Positions 32,723-39,211 of a stretch of DNA of 39,211 nucleotides are shown in pieces; position 1 is the first letter of the stretch, and each line of letters begins with the position of its first letter. Under the pieces are notes generated by a model. That model was not told the DNA's origin, made no database searches, and saw only the letters and a program-made list of their open reading frames with translations. The stretch lies in the NCBI GenBank assembly GCA_025930495.1, contig JAICOU010000007.1, positions 1-39,211 on the forward strand, written 5' to 3'. The DNA is from Nitrososphaeraceae archaeon. Its GTDB lineage: Archaea; Thermoproteota; Nitrososphaeria; Nitrososphaerales; Nitrosopumilaceae. The translations under genes and the position numbers were made by a program.

Positions 32723-33355
32723 CTATTTGTCATTGCTTTCATCTAATGTCCATGGTGCAAATCGTCCTAAGATTCTCTGCCAATCTAATCTTAAAAGTAA
32801 AACAACGACAGCAGTCATCATTGCACCAAAGATGATGATTCCAACATATACAGTAGTTACATCATTTACATTTTCAAGAAATGGTTCTACCAAAGAGAGA
32901 CCGAGATTGTGAGAGATAAGAACGATTGAATAGCTAAGAACAATCTTGCCAGCAAGTGTAGCAATGAAAAATTTTTTTGGGTTATATTTTGCCAACCCTA
33001 ATGGAACATAGATTAAATCGTCAGGGATTGGTGTTGCGGCAGCAACAAATGCAGCAGCTGCACCATATCGTTTTACTAATCTTTCAAATGGTCGCATTCT
33101 TTTTCTAGTTTTTTCATTTAGAATATGTCGTCCTTCATAACTTATATAGAAAATAATTTGTTTTGCAACAGTTGCAGTTAATGCGGAAAGCAATGCAAGA
33201 ACATGCAGATTAAATTGATCACCTACAGACATTGAAGCAAGTAAAAGAAAACCAGGCAACGGAATAAATGGAATTAAAGAACCAAAAAAATTAACAAGAC
33301 CCAAACCAAGATATCCTACTTCAGGAGCAAATGGAAACAGTGCAGAAAAATCCAC
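32723..33355 (-). CDS. DedA/VTT-family membrane protein
   Basis: Membrane protein of 210 aa with about four to five hydrophobic segments and a C-terminal cytoplasmic tail. The VTT signature is seen as AFVAAATPIPDDLIYVPLGL after a re-entrant-type helix, along with NFFGSLIPFIPLPGFLLLAS near the N-terminus. VTT proteins act as lipid flippases or scramblases, or in membrane-potential upkeep. The partner is unknown. ATG at 33353-33355 is the natural start. Confidence 0.85.
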   Translation of the reverse strand: MDFSALFPFAPEVGYLGLGLVNFFGSLIPFIPLPGFLLLASMSVGDQFNLHVLALLSALTATVAKQIIFYISYEGRHILNEKTRKRMRPFERLVKRYGAAAAFVAAATPIPDDLIYVPLGLAKYNPKKFFIATLAGKIVLSYSIVLISHNLGLSLVEPFLENVNDVTTVYVGIIIFGAMMTAVVVLLLRLDWQRILGRFAPWTLDESNDK

Positions 33356-33464
33356 AAATCACCCAGACATCAAGCATTATTTAACAAAAGCGAACATGAC
33401 ACGAGATTTGGCAAAAAATTATCTTCATAATCATTAAAATATCATCTTTTTACAACCAAAACGG

Positions 33465-33845
33465 ATGATCAAAGAAGAATACCCAAAAATTTGTGATGAA
33501 ATATCAGGGATTAGCCCATATATCAGATTTGTAGGGATAATTAGTCAGGGAGGAGAACTTTTGGCATATAAAAGGAGACCAGATTTAAAACCACTTTTGG
33601 ATGCAAAAAATACGCAGTATCAATTTTCACATATTGCCATAAAAACAGATCTTGAGGGATTCTTTGATGAGAATCTTGGGGAAATTGAATTTGTTTGGGA
33701 AGAAAGGAAGAAAGTTCAAACAATATCATTTGCCATTAAAAAAGTTCGTGTTTGGATATCAATTGATAAAAAAGTAATTCGCTCAGAAATGCTAAGAATA
33801 ATTGATTCTTGCTTACTAATTGTAAAAAAATATGCTCAAGTATAG
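33465..33845 (+). CDS. Hypothetical protein, paralogue of the protein at 25380
   Basis: Protein of 126 aa with the same layout as 25380-25769: an N-terminal helix (YPKICDEISGISPY), then IRFVGIISQGGELLAYKRRP, then a helix and FSHIAIKTDLEGFFDENL, and a strand (TISFAIKKVRVWISIDKK) with a final helix (RSEMLRIIDSCLLIVKKY). The shared RFxGxx...GELLA block marks them as paralogues. A roadblock/longin-like alpha-beta fold is a guess. It lies 80 bp before a coiled-coil protein gene on the same strand. Confidence 0.65.
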   Translation: MIKEEYPKICDEISGISPYIRFVGIISQGGELLAYKRRPDLKPLLDAKNTQYQFSHIAIKTDLEGFFDENLGEIEFVWEERKKVQTISFAIKKVRVWISIDKKVIRSEMLRIIDSCLLIVKKYAQV

Positions 33846-33924
33846 ATTGATTAAAACATATTTCACAATATAAAAAAATCAGAGCAATCCTTAGCTTTTT
33901 TAAAACAATTACTCCAAGAGAATC

Positions 33925-34224
33925 ATGGAAGAGATAGAGGAAATTCAGAATTTTGTGGATATGATAAACATGAGAGATTCTAATTCAAAAGAGTATCAAA
34001 AAATGAAAATTGAAGAACTAAGTGCAGAGATTAGAGAAGTCATAAAATTTCAACAAGAATTGTTTCAAAGGATTGAAGAATTTGAAATAAAAGGAATACA
34101 ACAAGATTTAATAAAATATACAAAGATGATTTGTAAAAACACTACTGAAAGAGAAATATTAAAAATTCAAGAAGTATATCTAAAAAAAATTGAAAAAGAA
34201 TATCTCAAATCAAATAAAAAATAA
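33925..34224 (+). CDS. Coiled-coil hypothetical protein (99 aa)
   Basis: Highly charged, almost entirely helical protein with heptad-like spacing (EEIEEIQNFVDMINMRD; KIEELSAEIREVIKFQQELF; IQEVYLKKIEKEYLKSNKK). There is one Cys and no membrane segment. Probably a dimeric coiled coil; function unknown. It ends 1 bp from the convergent ABC ATPase gene. Confidence 0.55.
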   Translation: MEEIEEIQNFVDMINMRDSNSKEYQKMKIEELSAEIREVIKFQQELFQRIEEFEIKGIQQDLIKYTKMICKNTTEREILKIQEVYLKKIEKEYLKSNKK

Positions 34225-34225
34225 A

Positions 34226-35158
34226 CTACAGATCATCATATAACCAACATCGGACATAACCAGTTTTAGTTTTAAATTTTGGTGGGACTGTTTTGCATTT
34301 TTCTATTGCAAGTGGACATCGTTCAATGAAACGGCATTGAGTTGAAGATTCTAAAAGACTAGGAGGAACACCTTTTATGTATTTGGGAGTATTTCCTTTT
34401 AATTTTGGGATTGATTCTAAGAGTCCTTGTGTGTAAGGATGTTTTGGGTTTTGATAAATTTCATGAGAAGAACCAAATTCAACCATGTGTCCGCCATACA
34501 TTATTCCAATTTTATCAGCAATCTCAGATAAAACTGCCAGATCATGGGTAATTAGCATAAATGACATGCCATCTTTTTTGAGTTTTTTTAAGAGATTAAT
34601 AATTTGAGCCTGGATTAAAACATCAAGGGCAGTTGTAGGCTCATCGGCAATAACAAATTTTGGCTTTAGTAATAACGCCATGGCAATTACTATTCTTTGT
34701 TTCATTCCACCGCTGAGCTCGTGAGGATATTTCGTTAAAACAACATCATTCAAACTTACGGAATGAATTGCATTTACAATTGTCTCATCTAAATTACCAT
34801 TGAAGTTATGTTGTTTTAGAATTTCAACGAATTGTTCTTTTATGGTAAATACAGGATCAAGCGAATTCATTGCTCCCTGAAATATCATTGAGATTTTTTT
34901 CCATCGAAATTTTTCAGTAAATTCAGATTCTGAAATACTTAGTAATGAATTGCCATCAAAAAGGATCTCTCCATTTGTCGTACCTCCTAAAAGCATCCTA
35001 ATAATAGAAAGACCCAAAGTGCTTTTACCACATGCACTTTCTCCTGCAATACCTATTGATTCGCCGTCAGCCAAATCAAAGTCTACATTATCTACTGCAT
35101 ATACCGAACCCTTTGATGTATGATATTGAGCAGAAAGCCCATTTACAATTAAGACCAT
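34226..35158 (-). CDS. Oligopeptide-type ABC transporter ATPase (OppD/DppD-like)
   Basis: ATP-binding subunit of 310 aa. Walker A reads GESACGKST (39-47) where GESGSGKST is normal; signature LSGGMKQR, Walker B FVIADEPTTALD and the H-loop MLITHDL are intact. The C-terminal oligopeptide domain has four Cys (QCRFIERCPLAIEKCKTVPP and RCWLY), the pattern that binds a 4Fe-4S cluster in DppD. Opp/Dpp importers also need two permeases, a binding protein and usually OppF; none is next to it here. It may pair with genes outside the window or act alone. ATG at 35156-35158. Confidence 0.88.
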   Translation of the reverse strand: MVLIVNGLSAQYHTSKGSVYAVDNVDFDLADGESIGIAGESACGKSTLGLSIIRMLLGGTTNGEILFDGNSLLSISESEFTEKFRWKKISMIFQGAMNSLDPVFTIKEQFVEILKQHNFNGNLDETIVNAIHSVSLNDVVLTKYPHELSGGMKQRIVIAMALLLKPKFVIADEPTTALDVLIQAQIINLLKKLKKDGMSFMLITHDLAVLSEIADKIGIMYGGHMVEFGSSHEIYQNPKHPYTQGLLESIPKLKGNTPKYIKGVPPSLLESSTQCRFIERCPLAIEKCKTVPPKFKTKTGYVRCWLYDDL

Positions 35159-35241
35159 GTATGTAGTAGATCCAAACTAGAATTTTTGTTTTGCACTAAG
35201 GGATATAAACAACTTGACAGAATGTAAAAAAATCGATTCAA

Positions 35242-35757
35242 ATGAAGCTGCCAATATGTAATTTTGATGCAAAAAATGCGGTACTTTGCCCAAAATGTGA
35301 GAGTAAGGTAGAATCAGCAAGCATTACAAAAGCAGATGTTGATGCATCAATCAAACTAGCACAACTAGCCAAATCAAATCACATAATTGACAAATTTACA
35401 CTTTATTCATGTAAAGAATTTAATGGAAACTTTGTATTGTCCCTAGCTAAAAATGACATTATGGCAATTAGACAAAGTCGTGTACTTTACAGATTACTTC
35501 AAGATCAATTTCAAGGTAAAATATGGCTAGTGGAAGCTGAAGAAAACGACAAGAAATTCATAGAAGATCTATTCTTTCCAACAAAAATTTTGTCAATCAA
35601 TTTGGTTTGGGCACCAGGCGGGATACAAAAAACAAAAGCAGTTGTATCTGGAAAATGGACACCTAGATTCCCAATTGACACAAATAAAGTCATTCAAATT
35701 GTCAAAAATGCCCGAAACCTTGACATTGAGATAGAATTTGAGGAGAAAAGAGCGTGA
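35242..35757 (+). CDS. NusA-like KH-domain transcription factor
   Basis: Protein of 171 aa. The N-terminus MKLPICNFDAKNAVLCPKCE carries Cys residues of a small zinc knuckle (C6, CPKC), as in archaeal NusA-like KH proteins. A KH-type region follows (FVLSLAKNDIMAIRQSRVLY; LLQDQFQGKIWLVEAEENDK), and the FFPTKILSINLVWAPGGIQK block resembles the second KH module of these proteins. The GxxG loop is replaced by RQSR/QFQG-like residues, so RNA binding may be altered. aspS follows 7 bp after the stop, so the pair is co-transcribed. Confidence 0.75.
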   Translation: MKLPICNFDAKNAVLCPKCESKVESASITKADVDASIKLAQLAKSNHIIDKFTLYSCKEFNGNFVLSLAKNDIMAIRQSRVLYRLLQDQFQGKIWLVEAEENDKKFIEDLFFPTKILSINLVWAPGGIQKTKAVVSGKWTPRFPIDTNKVIQIVKNARNLDIEIEFEEKRA

Positions 35758-35764
35758 GAATGAA

Positions 35765-37051
35765 TTGGGATTTGTTAAAACTCACAATATTTCAGAATTA
35801 AACGCAGACATTATTGGAAAAGAGGTGATATTAGGAGGATGGATTGAAGACCTCCGAAAATTAGGAAAGATGACATTCATTACATTACGTGATGCTTCTG
35901 GAATTTCTCAGATAATAGTAAAAGGGGAATTAAATGACAATCTAGAGGAGCTAAACCGTCAAAGCGTAATTAGCGTAAGAGGAATTGTACAAGAAACGAA
36001 GGCACGAGATTTTGATTTTGAGATAAAAGCAGATGAAATAGAAGTGTTAGCAAAGGCAGTGCATCCATTACCAGTTGATCCAATTGGGAGAGTAGAAAGC
36101 AACATCGATACAAGATTAAATCATCGTGCATTAGATATGCGAAACCAAAAAACTGCATCAATTTTCAAATTACGACATTATGTGTTAGAAATATTACGTA
36201 AAACATTAGCATCAAAAAAATTTATTGAGATTACAACACCAAAAATAATCGGTAGTGCAAGTGAGGGAGGAGCAAATTTATTTTCATTGGATTATTTTGG
36301 CAAAACTGCATATCTTGCTCAAAGCCCACAGTTATACAAAGAGCAAATGACAATAGGGCTTGAGAGAGTTTATGAAATTTCAAATTTCTATAGAGCAGAG
36401 AATTCACATACAGGTCGTCATCTTAGTGAATTTACAAGTATAGACATTGAAGCTGCATTTATGGATTATAATGATGTAATGGATATTTTAGAATCATTAG
36501 TAATAGAAGTGTACAAAGTTACGTCAGAGAAATGTAAAAAAGAACAAGAAAACATAGGCCATACAATTGAAATTCCAACATCCCCTTTTGAAAGAATAAC
36601 ATACACCCAAGCAATTGACGAGCTAAAAAAAGTGGGGGAGAAAGTAGAATTTGGGGATGATTTGCTTGATTCGCATTTAAGAATAATTGGAAAGAATCAT
36701 CCAGGGTTTTATTTCCTCACTGATTGGCCAATGAAATTAAAACCATTTTACATAAGAGAAAAAGATGAAGATCCTAAATTATCACGCTCATTTGATCTTC
36801 AATTTGGATATCTAGAATTGTCATCTGGGGGAACTAGATTACACAACTCAGAGATGTTAAAAACCAGACTAAAAGAACAGGGTTTGGATCCAACCCAATT
36901 TGCAGATCATCTCAAAACATTTGATTGGGGAATGCCGCCTCACTCTGGTTGGGGAATGGGATTAGACAGACTAATGACTACGCTTATTGGGATAGATAAT
37001 GTAAGGGAAGTTGTACTTTATCCAAGAGACTCAGACAGATTAAGTCCATAA
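35765..37051 (+). CDS. aspS: Aspartyl-tRNA synthetase (archaeal type)
   Basis: Class IIb synthetase of 428 aa, the length of archaeal AspRS (without the bacterial insertion). The N-terminal OB fold (VILGGWIEDLRKLGKMTFIT) binds the anticodon. Motif 1 is in KFIEITTPKIIGSASEGGAN, motif 2 in YRAENSHTGRHLSEFTSID, and motif 3 is GWGMGLDRLMTTLIGI. I choose TTG at 35765 (MGFVKTHNI), just after the upstream gene's TGA; a TTG at 35738 would overlap that gene by 20 bp and add charged residues. Whether it also charges tRNA-Asn cannot be read safely here. Confidence 0.95.
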   Translation: MGFVKTHNISELNADIIGKEVILGGWIEDLRKLGKMTFITLRDASGISQIIVKGELNDNLEELNRQSVISVRGIVQETKARDFDFEIKADEIEVLAKAVHPLPVDPIGRVESNIDTRLNHRALDMRNQKTASIFKLRHYVLEILRKTLASKKFIEITTPKIIGSASEGGANLFSLDYFGKTAYLAQSPQLYKEQMTIGLERVYEISNFYRAENSHTGRHLSEFTSIDIEAAFMDYNDVMDILESLVIEVYKVTSEKCKKEQENIGHTIEIPTSPFERITYTQAIDELKKVGEKVEFGDDLLDSHLRIIGKNHPGFYFLTDWPMKLKPFYIREKDEDPKLSRSFDLQFGYLELSSGGTRLHNSEMLKTRLKEQGLDPTQFADHLKTFDWGMPPHSGWGMGLDRLMTTLIGIDNVREVVLYPRDSDRLSP

Positions 37052-37092
37052 ATCAATTCAGATTTTTATTGTAAAGGAAATAACAACATTAT

Positions 37093-37341
37093 ATGATAGA
37101 ACAAACAGATGCAAAAAAAGTAGTAGAAGTCATAGGAAACAATCTGATTGGAGTATCACATGACTCCAATAGCTTTCAGAAATTACCAGATTCTTTTTGG
37201 GGTTATTTTGCAAGAGGCCATGATAAAAAAGGGACATTTGGTGTAATAGTCACTTATTCTGAAAATGGAAGTGATGTAGATGAACTAATCAAAATGTATG
37301 AAGAGTGGGCAAATAAAAATAAAAGTAAAGAAACCAAATAA
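37093..37341 (+). CDS. Small hypothetical protein (82 aa)
   Basis: Soluble protein with a helix-strand start (TDAKKVVEVIGNNLIGVSHD), an aromatic middle (SFWGYFARGHDKKGTFGVIV) and an acidic helix at the end (DVDELIKMYEEWANKNKSKE). No family recognised. A TTTTTATTG box about 30 bp upstream supports a separate transcript. It ends 1 bp before the convergent 43-aa zinc-protein gene. Confidence 0.55.
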   Translation: MIEQTDAKKVVEVIGNNLIGVSHDSNSFQKLPDSFWGYFARGHDKKGTFGVIVTYSENGSDVDELIKMYEEWANKNKSKETK

Positions 37342-37342
37342 T

Positions 37343-37474
37343 CTACTTGGTTTCTTTTAAGAGTTTTCTGTACTCGCTGCATTCCTTACAAATTGGCTTT
37401 CCTTTGTATTTTGGATTACCATCTGTAATTTTTAATGTGCCCTGATTTATTTTACAAATTACGCAAATAACCAT
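37343..37474 (-). CDS. Small CxxC zinc protein (43 aa)
   Basis: ATG at 37472-37474, TAG at 37343-37345. The peptide starts MVICVICKINQGTLKITDGN and ends with ICKECSEYRKLLKETK. Two CxxC pairs (CVIC and CKEC) with a basic linker make a plausible zinc site. On the minus strand a TATA-like TATAAATTATATA lies about 15-25 bp upstream. Function unknown; it is one of several tiny zinc proteins in the window. Confidence 0.6.
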   Translation of the reverse strand: MVICVICKINQGTLKITDGNPKYKGKPICKECSEYRKLLKETK

Positions 37475-37779
37475 AATCACATGGTAGAATATATAATTTA
37501 TAAAAATTTATAATTTCTTTGAAAATGTGTAAATTCAAAGACAGCACAATATAGATTATTTTTATTTAGTCATCATTAAGAGATAAGATTAAGTAAAAAA
37601 CTCACGCCTAAGTCAATTAACTGTTTTTAAAAAAATGCCAACCATATGATCAAATTAATTACACAATTGAGAAGATAATTAAAAATATAATTATTTTTTA
37701 TGGATGCAAACGATCAGGCATTTTTATGGATGATAAAAACACAAAAAAGAATCCATGAAGAATACATTGAAAGAATTTC
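37475..37779. other. AT-rich intergenic region
   Basis: About 300 bp with no confident gene. The left end holds AT-rich boxes with a repeated TTTATAA unit (37494-37514) likely used by the minus-strand 43-aa gene. The right end may hold a 27-aa frame. I see no repeat array or RNA structure in between. Confidence 0.4.
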
Positions 37780-37783
37780 TTAA
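37700..37783 (+). CDS. Possible 27-aa peptide
   Basis: ATG at 37700 to TAA at 37781-37783, encoding MDANDQAFLWMIKTQKRIHE then EYIERIS, one amphipathic helix. It overlaps the last 4 bp of the convergent dehydrogenase gene. A TATA-like AATTAAAAATATAA is close upstream. Short enough for chance. Confidence 0.3.
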   Translation: MDANDQAFLWMIKTQKRIHEEYIERIS

Positions 37784-38799
37784 TTTTTGAGTCTATTAAT
37801 AATTTCTTGAGTAAATTCAGATGTAGATTTATCTCCTCCAATATCTTTAGTTTTGACACCATTTTTTACCAAATCAAAAATAACAGATTCTAGTTTTTTG
37901 CCAACCACAATACATTTTGAATCATTATGTTTTGCTCCAAGCCAATCAAGCATCATTTTAATAGATAAGATAAAAGAGGAAGGATTTGCAATGTTTTTTC
38001 CTGCAATATCAAATGCAGCACCGTGAACGGGTTCAAACAATGCAAAATTATCACCAATATTAGCAGCTGGTGCCATACCCAATCCTCCTACAACTTGAGA
38101 GGATTCATCAGATAAAATATCACCAAACAAATTAGTAGTCACTATAACATCAAATTGTTCTGGTTGGCGAATGAGATTCATAGCACACGCATCTACATAC
38201 ATTTGTTCAAATAAAATATCGGGATAGTTTTTTGCTACTTCACTACAAGATTTTGCAAATAATCCATCAGTGAGCCGCATTACATTTGATTTATGAACAC
38301 ATGTGACTTTTTTCATAGAGTTACGCTGCTTTGCAGTTTCAAATGCATATTTGGCAATTCTTTTTGAAGCATACTCTGAGATTATTCTCAATGCAACAGC
38401 CGAATCTCCCAAGCTAAATTCCTTACCAGTGTAAAGATCCTCAGTATTTTCTCTAACAATTACCATGTCAATATCATCTCTTAGTGCGGGCATGTGAGGA
38501 TATGATTTTGCAGGGCGAATATTGGCATAAAGATCAAGAATGCGTCGCAACACAACAATTACATCAGCTGCGCTCTCACCAACTGGCGCCTTTAAACAAG
38601 CATTAGATTTTTTAATTGTAGATATGGTTTCATCAGGAAGTGCTTTTCCAGTTTCTTTTAATGAAGAATCTCCTGCATGTAATTTTGTAACATCAAATTT
38701 CAAATCTAATTTATCATTAATGGTATTCAACACAGATACCGCAGAATTAGAGAGTTCAGGTCCAATTCCGTCACCAGTAATTAATGAGATTTTATACAT
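37780..38799 (-). CDS. Isocitrate/isopropylmalate-family beta-decarboxylating dehydrogenase
   Basis: Oxidises a 2-hydroxy acid with loss of CO2, 339 aa. The start MYKISLITGDGIGPELSNSA, substrate loop VVLRRILDLYANIRPAKSYP, VIVRENTEDLYTG, and the metal block CAMNLIRQPEQFDVIVTTNL then FGDILSDESS are typical, as is NIGDNFALFEPVHGAAFDIA for the cofactor site. LRRxLDLYANxRPAK is close to homoisocitrate and some NAD-isocitrate dehydrogenases; the exact substrate is uncertain, isocitrate being likely for TCA-type 2-oxoglutarate supply. ATG at 38797-38799 is the family start; the longer upstream frame lacks homology. It is divergent from a PII gene. Confidence 0.9.
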   Translation of the reverse strand: MYKISLITGDGIGPELSNSAVSVLNTINDKLDLKFDVTKLHAGDSSLKETGKALPDETISTIKKSNACLKAPVGESAADVIVVLRRILDLYANIRPAKSYPHMPALRDDIDMVIVRENTEDLYTGKEFSLGDSAVALRIISEYASKRIAKYAFETAKQRNSMKKVTCVHKSNVMRLTDGLFAKSCSEVAKNYPDILFEQMYVDACAMNLIRQPEQFDVIVTTNLFGDILSDESSQVVGGLGMAPAANIGDNFALFEPVHGAAFDIAGKNIANPSSFILSIKMMLDWLGAKHNDSKCIVVGKKLESVIFDLVKNGVKTKDIGGDKSTSEFTQEIINRLKN

Positions 38800-38897
38800 A
38801 ATCAAAAATAATGTAAATGGGAATTTTAAATGATTGCTTAAAAAATATAGTGTAAAGTCAGGAAGGTTTATGTTTTGTGAACAAAAAGCGGTAAAAG

Positions 38898-39211
38898 ATG
38901 TTGAAAATAGAGGCAATAATCAGAAGCTCAATGTTGCAAGACATTAAAGCGATATTAGCAAAAAATGGAATACCCACTTTTTCAGTATATCAAGTACAGA
39001 TAACAGGAGTGCATAAAGCACATAAAACTTTGAGAAACAAAACTAGTGATTTTATTCCAAAATCAAAGCTGGAGATTCTATGTTCAGATAATGCAGGAGA
39101 TGAAATAGTCAAAATAATTCAAGATACAGCCAGAACAGGTGAAAAAGGAGATGGAGTAGTATATGTCTACAAAATAAACAAATTAGTGAAAATCAGAAAC
39201 GGAGACACAGA
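38898..39211 (+). CDS. PII-like nitrogen regulatory protein (partial, 3' end outside)
   Basis: The first 104 codons of a PII-fold protein, cut by the window edge. The start MLKIEAIIRSSMLQDIKAIL is the PII beta1-alpha1 unit, and TARTGEKGDGVVYVYKINKL then VKIRNGD give the B- and C-loops that bind ATP/ADP. The T-loop is changed: the usual GRQKG...YRG is replaced by ITGVHKAHKTLRNKTSDFIP, with no Tyr to be uridylylated. TATA-like TTAAAAAATATAG (38836-38848) lies upstream. PII proteins sense energy and 2-oxoglutarate, which the divergent dehydrogenase may make. Confidence 0.85.
   Translation, partial: MLKIEAIIRSSMLQDIKAILAKNGIPTFSVYQVQITGVHKAHKTLRNKTSDFIPKSKLEILCSDNAGDEIVKIIQDTARTGEKGDGVVYVYKINKLVKIRNGDT

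Noticed and set aside
38800-38916. 39-residue N-terminal extension of the dehydrogenase
   Set aside because: MYKISLITGDGIGPE is the family start; the upstream part lies in the promoter region shared with the PII gene.

Overview
The window comes from an AT-rich archaeal chromosome, almost certainly an ammonia-oxidising thaumarchaeon (Nitrososphaerota, Nitrosopumilus/Nitrosarchaeum-like). Evidence: an archaeal 16S rRNA 5' end linked to a glutamate-1-semialdehyde-aminotransferase-like gene (a linkage known from marine group I archaea), a DnaJ-ferredoxin fusion, archaeal Rpo12, S10 and EF-1A, bifunctional FBP aldolase/phosphatase, EndA, an ATP-dependent ligase, a candidate 3-hydroxybutyryl-CoA dehydrogenase, and many TATA boxes placed about 25 bp before start codons, as in leaderless mRNAs.

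Layout. 1-5041: the 5' part of the 16S rRNA gene (minus strand), then the aminotransferase-like gene, a TPR protein, two cupins and DnaJ-Fer, all on the plus strand. 5045-9404: HIT protein, small zinc-finger proteins, a hydroxyacyl-CoA dehydrogenase of the carbon-fixation type, a SLOG-fold protein and an MgtE-like Mg transporter. 9405-12521: Rpo12, S10 and EF-1A on the minus strand, divergent from FBP aldolase/phosphatase. 12580-19688: membrane proteins, DNA ligase, a PhoU-like protein, EndA, and a double-SDR plus hot-dog protein pair. 19689-24004: the least dense part, with small ORFs, a TauE/DUF192 group, a zinc ribbon and two RNA-like structured segments. 24005-31304: MFS transporter, MntR-like repressor, PIN-ATPase-KH protein, and a sensor kinase/HPt/receiver phosphorelay. 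31374-39211: base-excision-repair pair, DedA protein, OppD-type ATPase, a NusA-like KH protein with aspS, an isocitrate-dehydrogenase-family enzyme and a partial, divergent PII protein.

Most genes are core housekeeping, and I see no phage, IS element, CRISPR array, toxin system or integrative island. The strongest unexplained signals are (1) a TATA-driven, T-run-terminated structured RNA at 23540-23660, (2) a second strongly folded segment at 23851-23952, (3) a tandem-SDR protein resembling the N-terminal half of Chloroflexus malonyl-CoA reductase but lacking the usual catalytic lysine, and (4) perfect inverted repeats abutting the starts of EF-1A and the hydroxyacyl-CoA dehydrogenase. All calls rest on reading the sequence and family knowledge; no database search or folding program was run.
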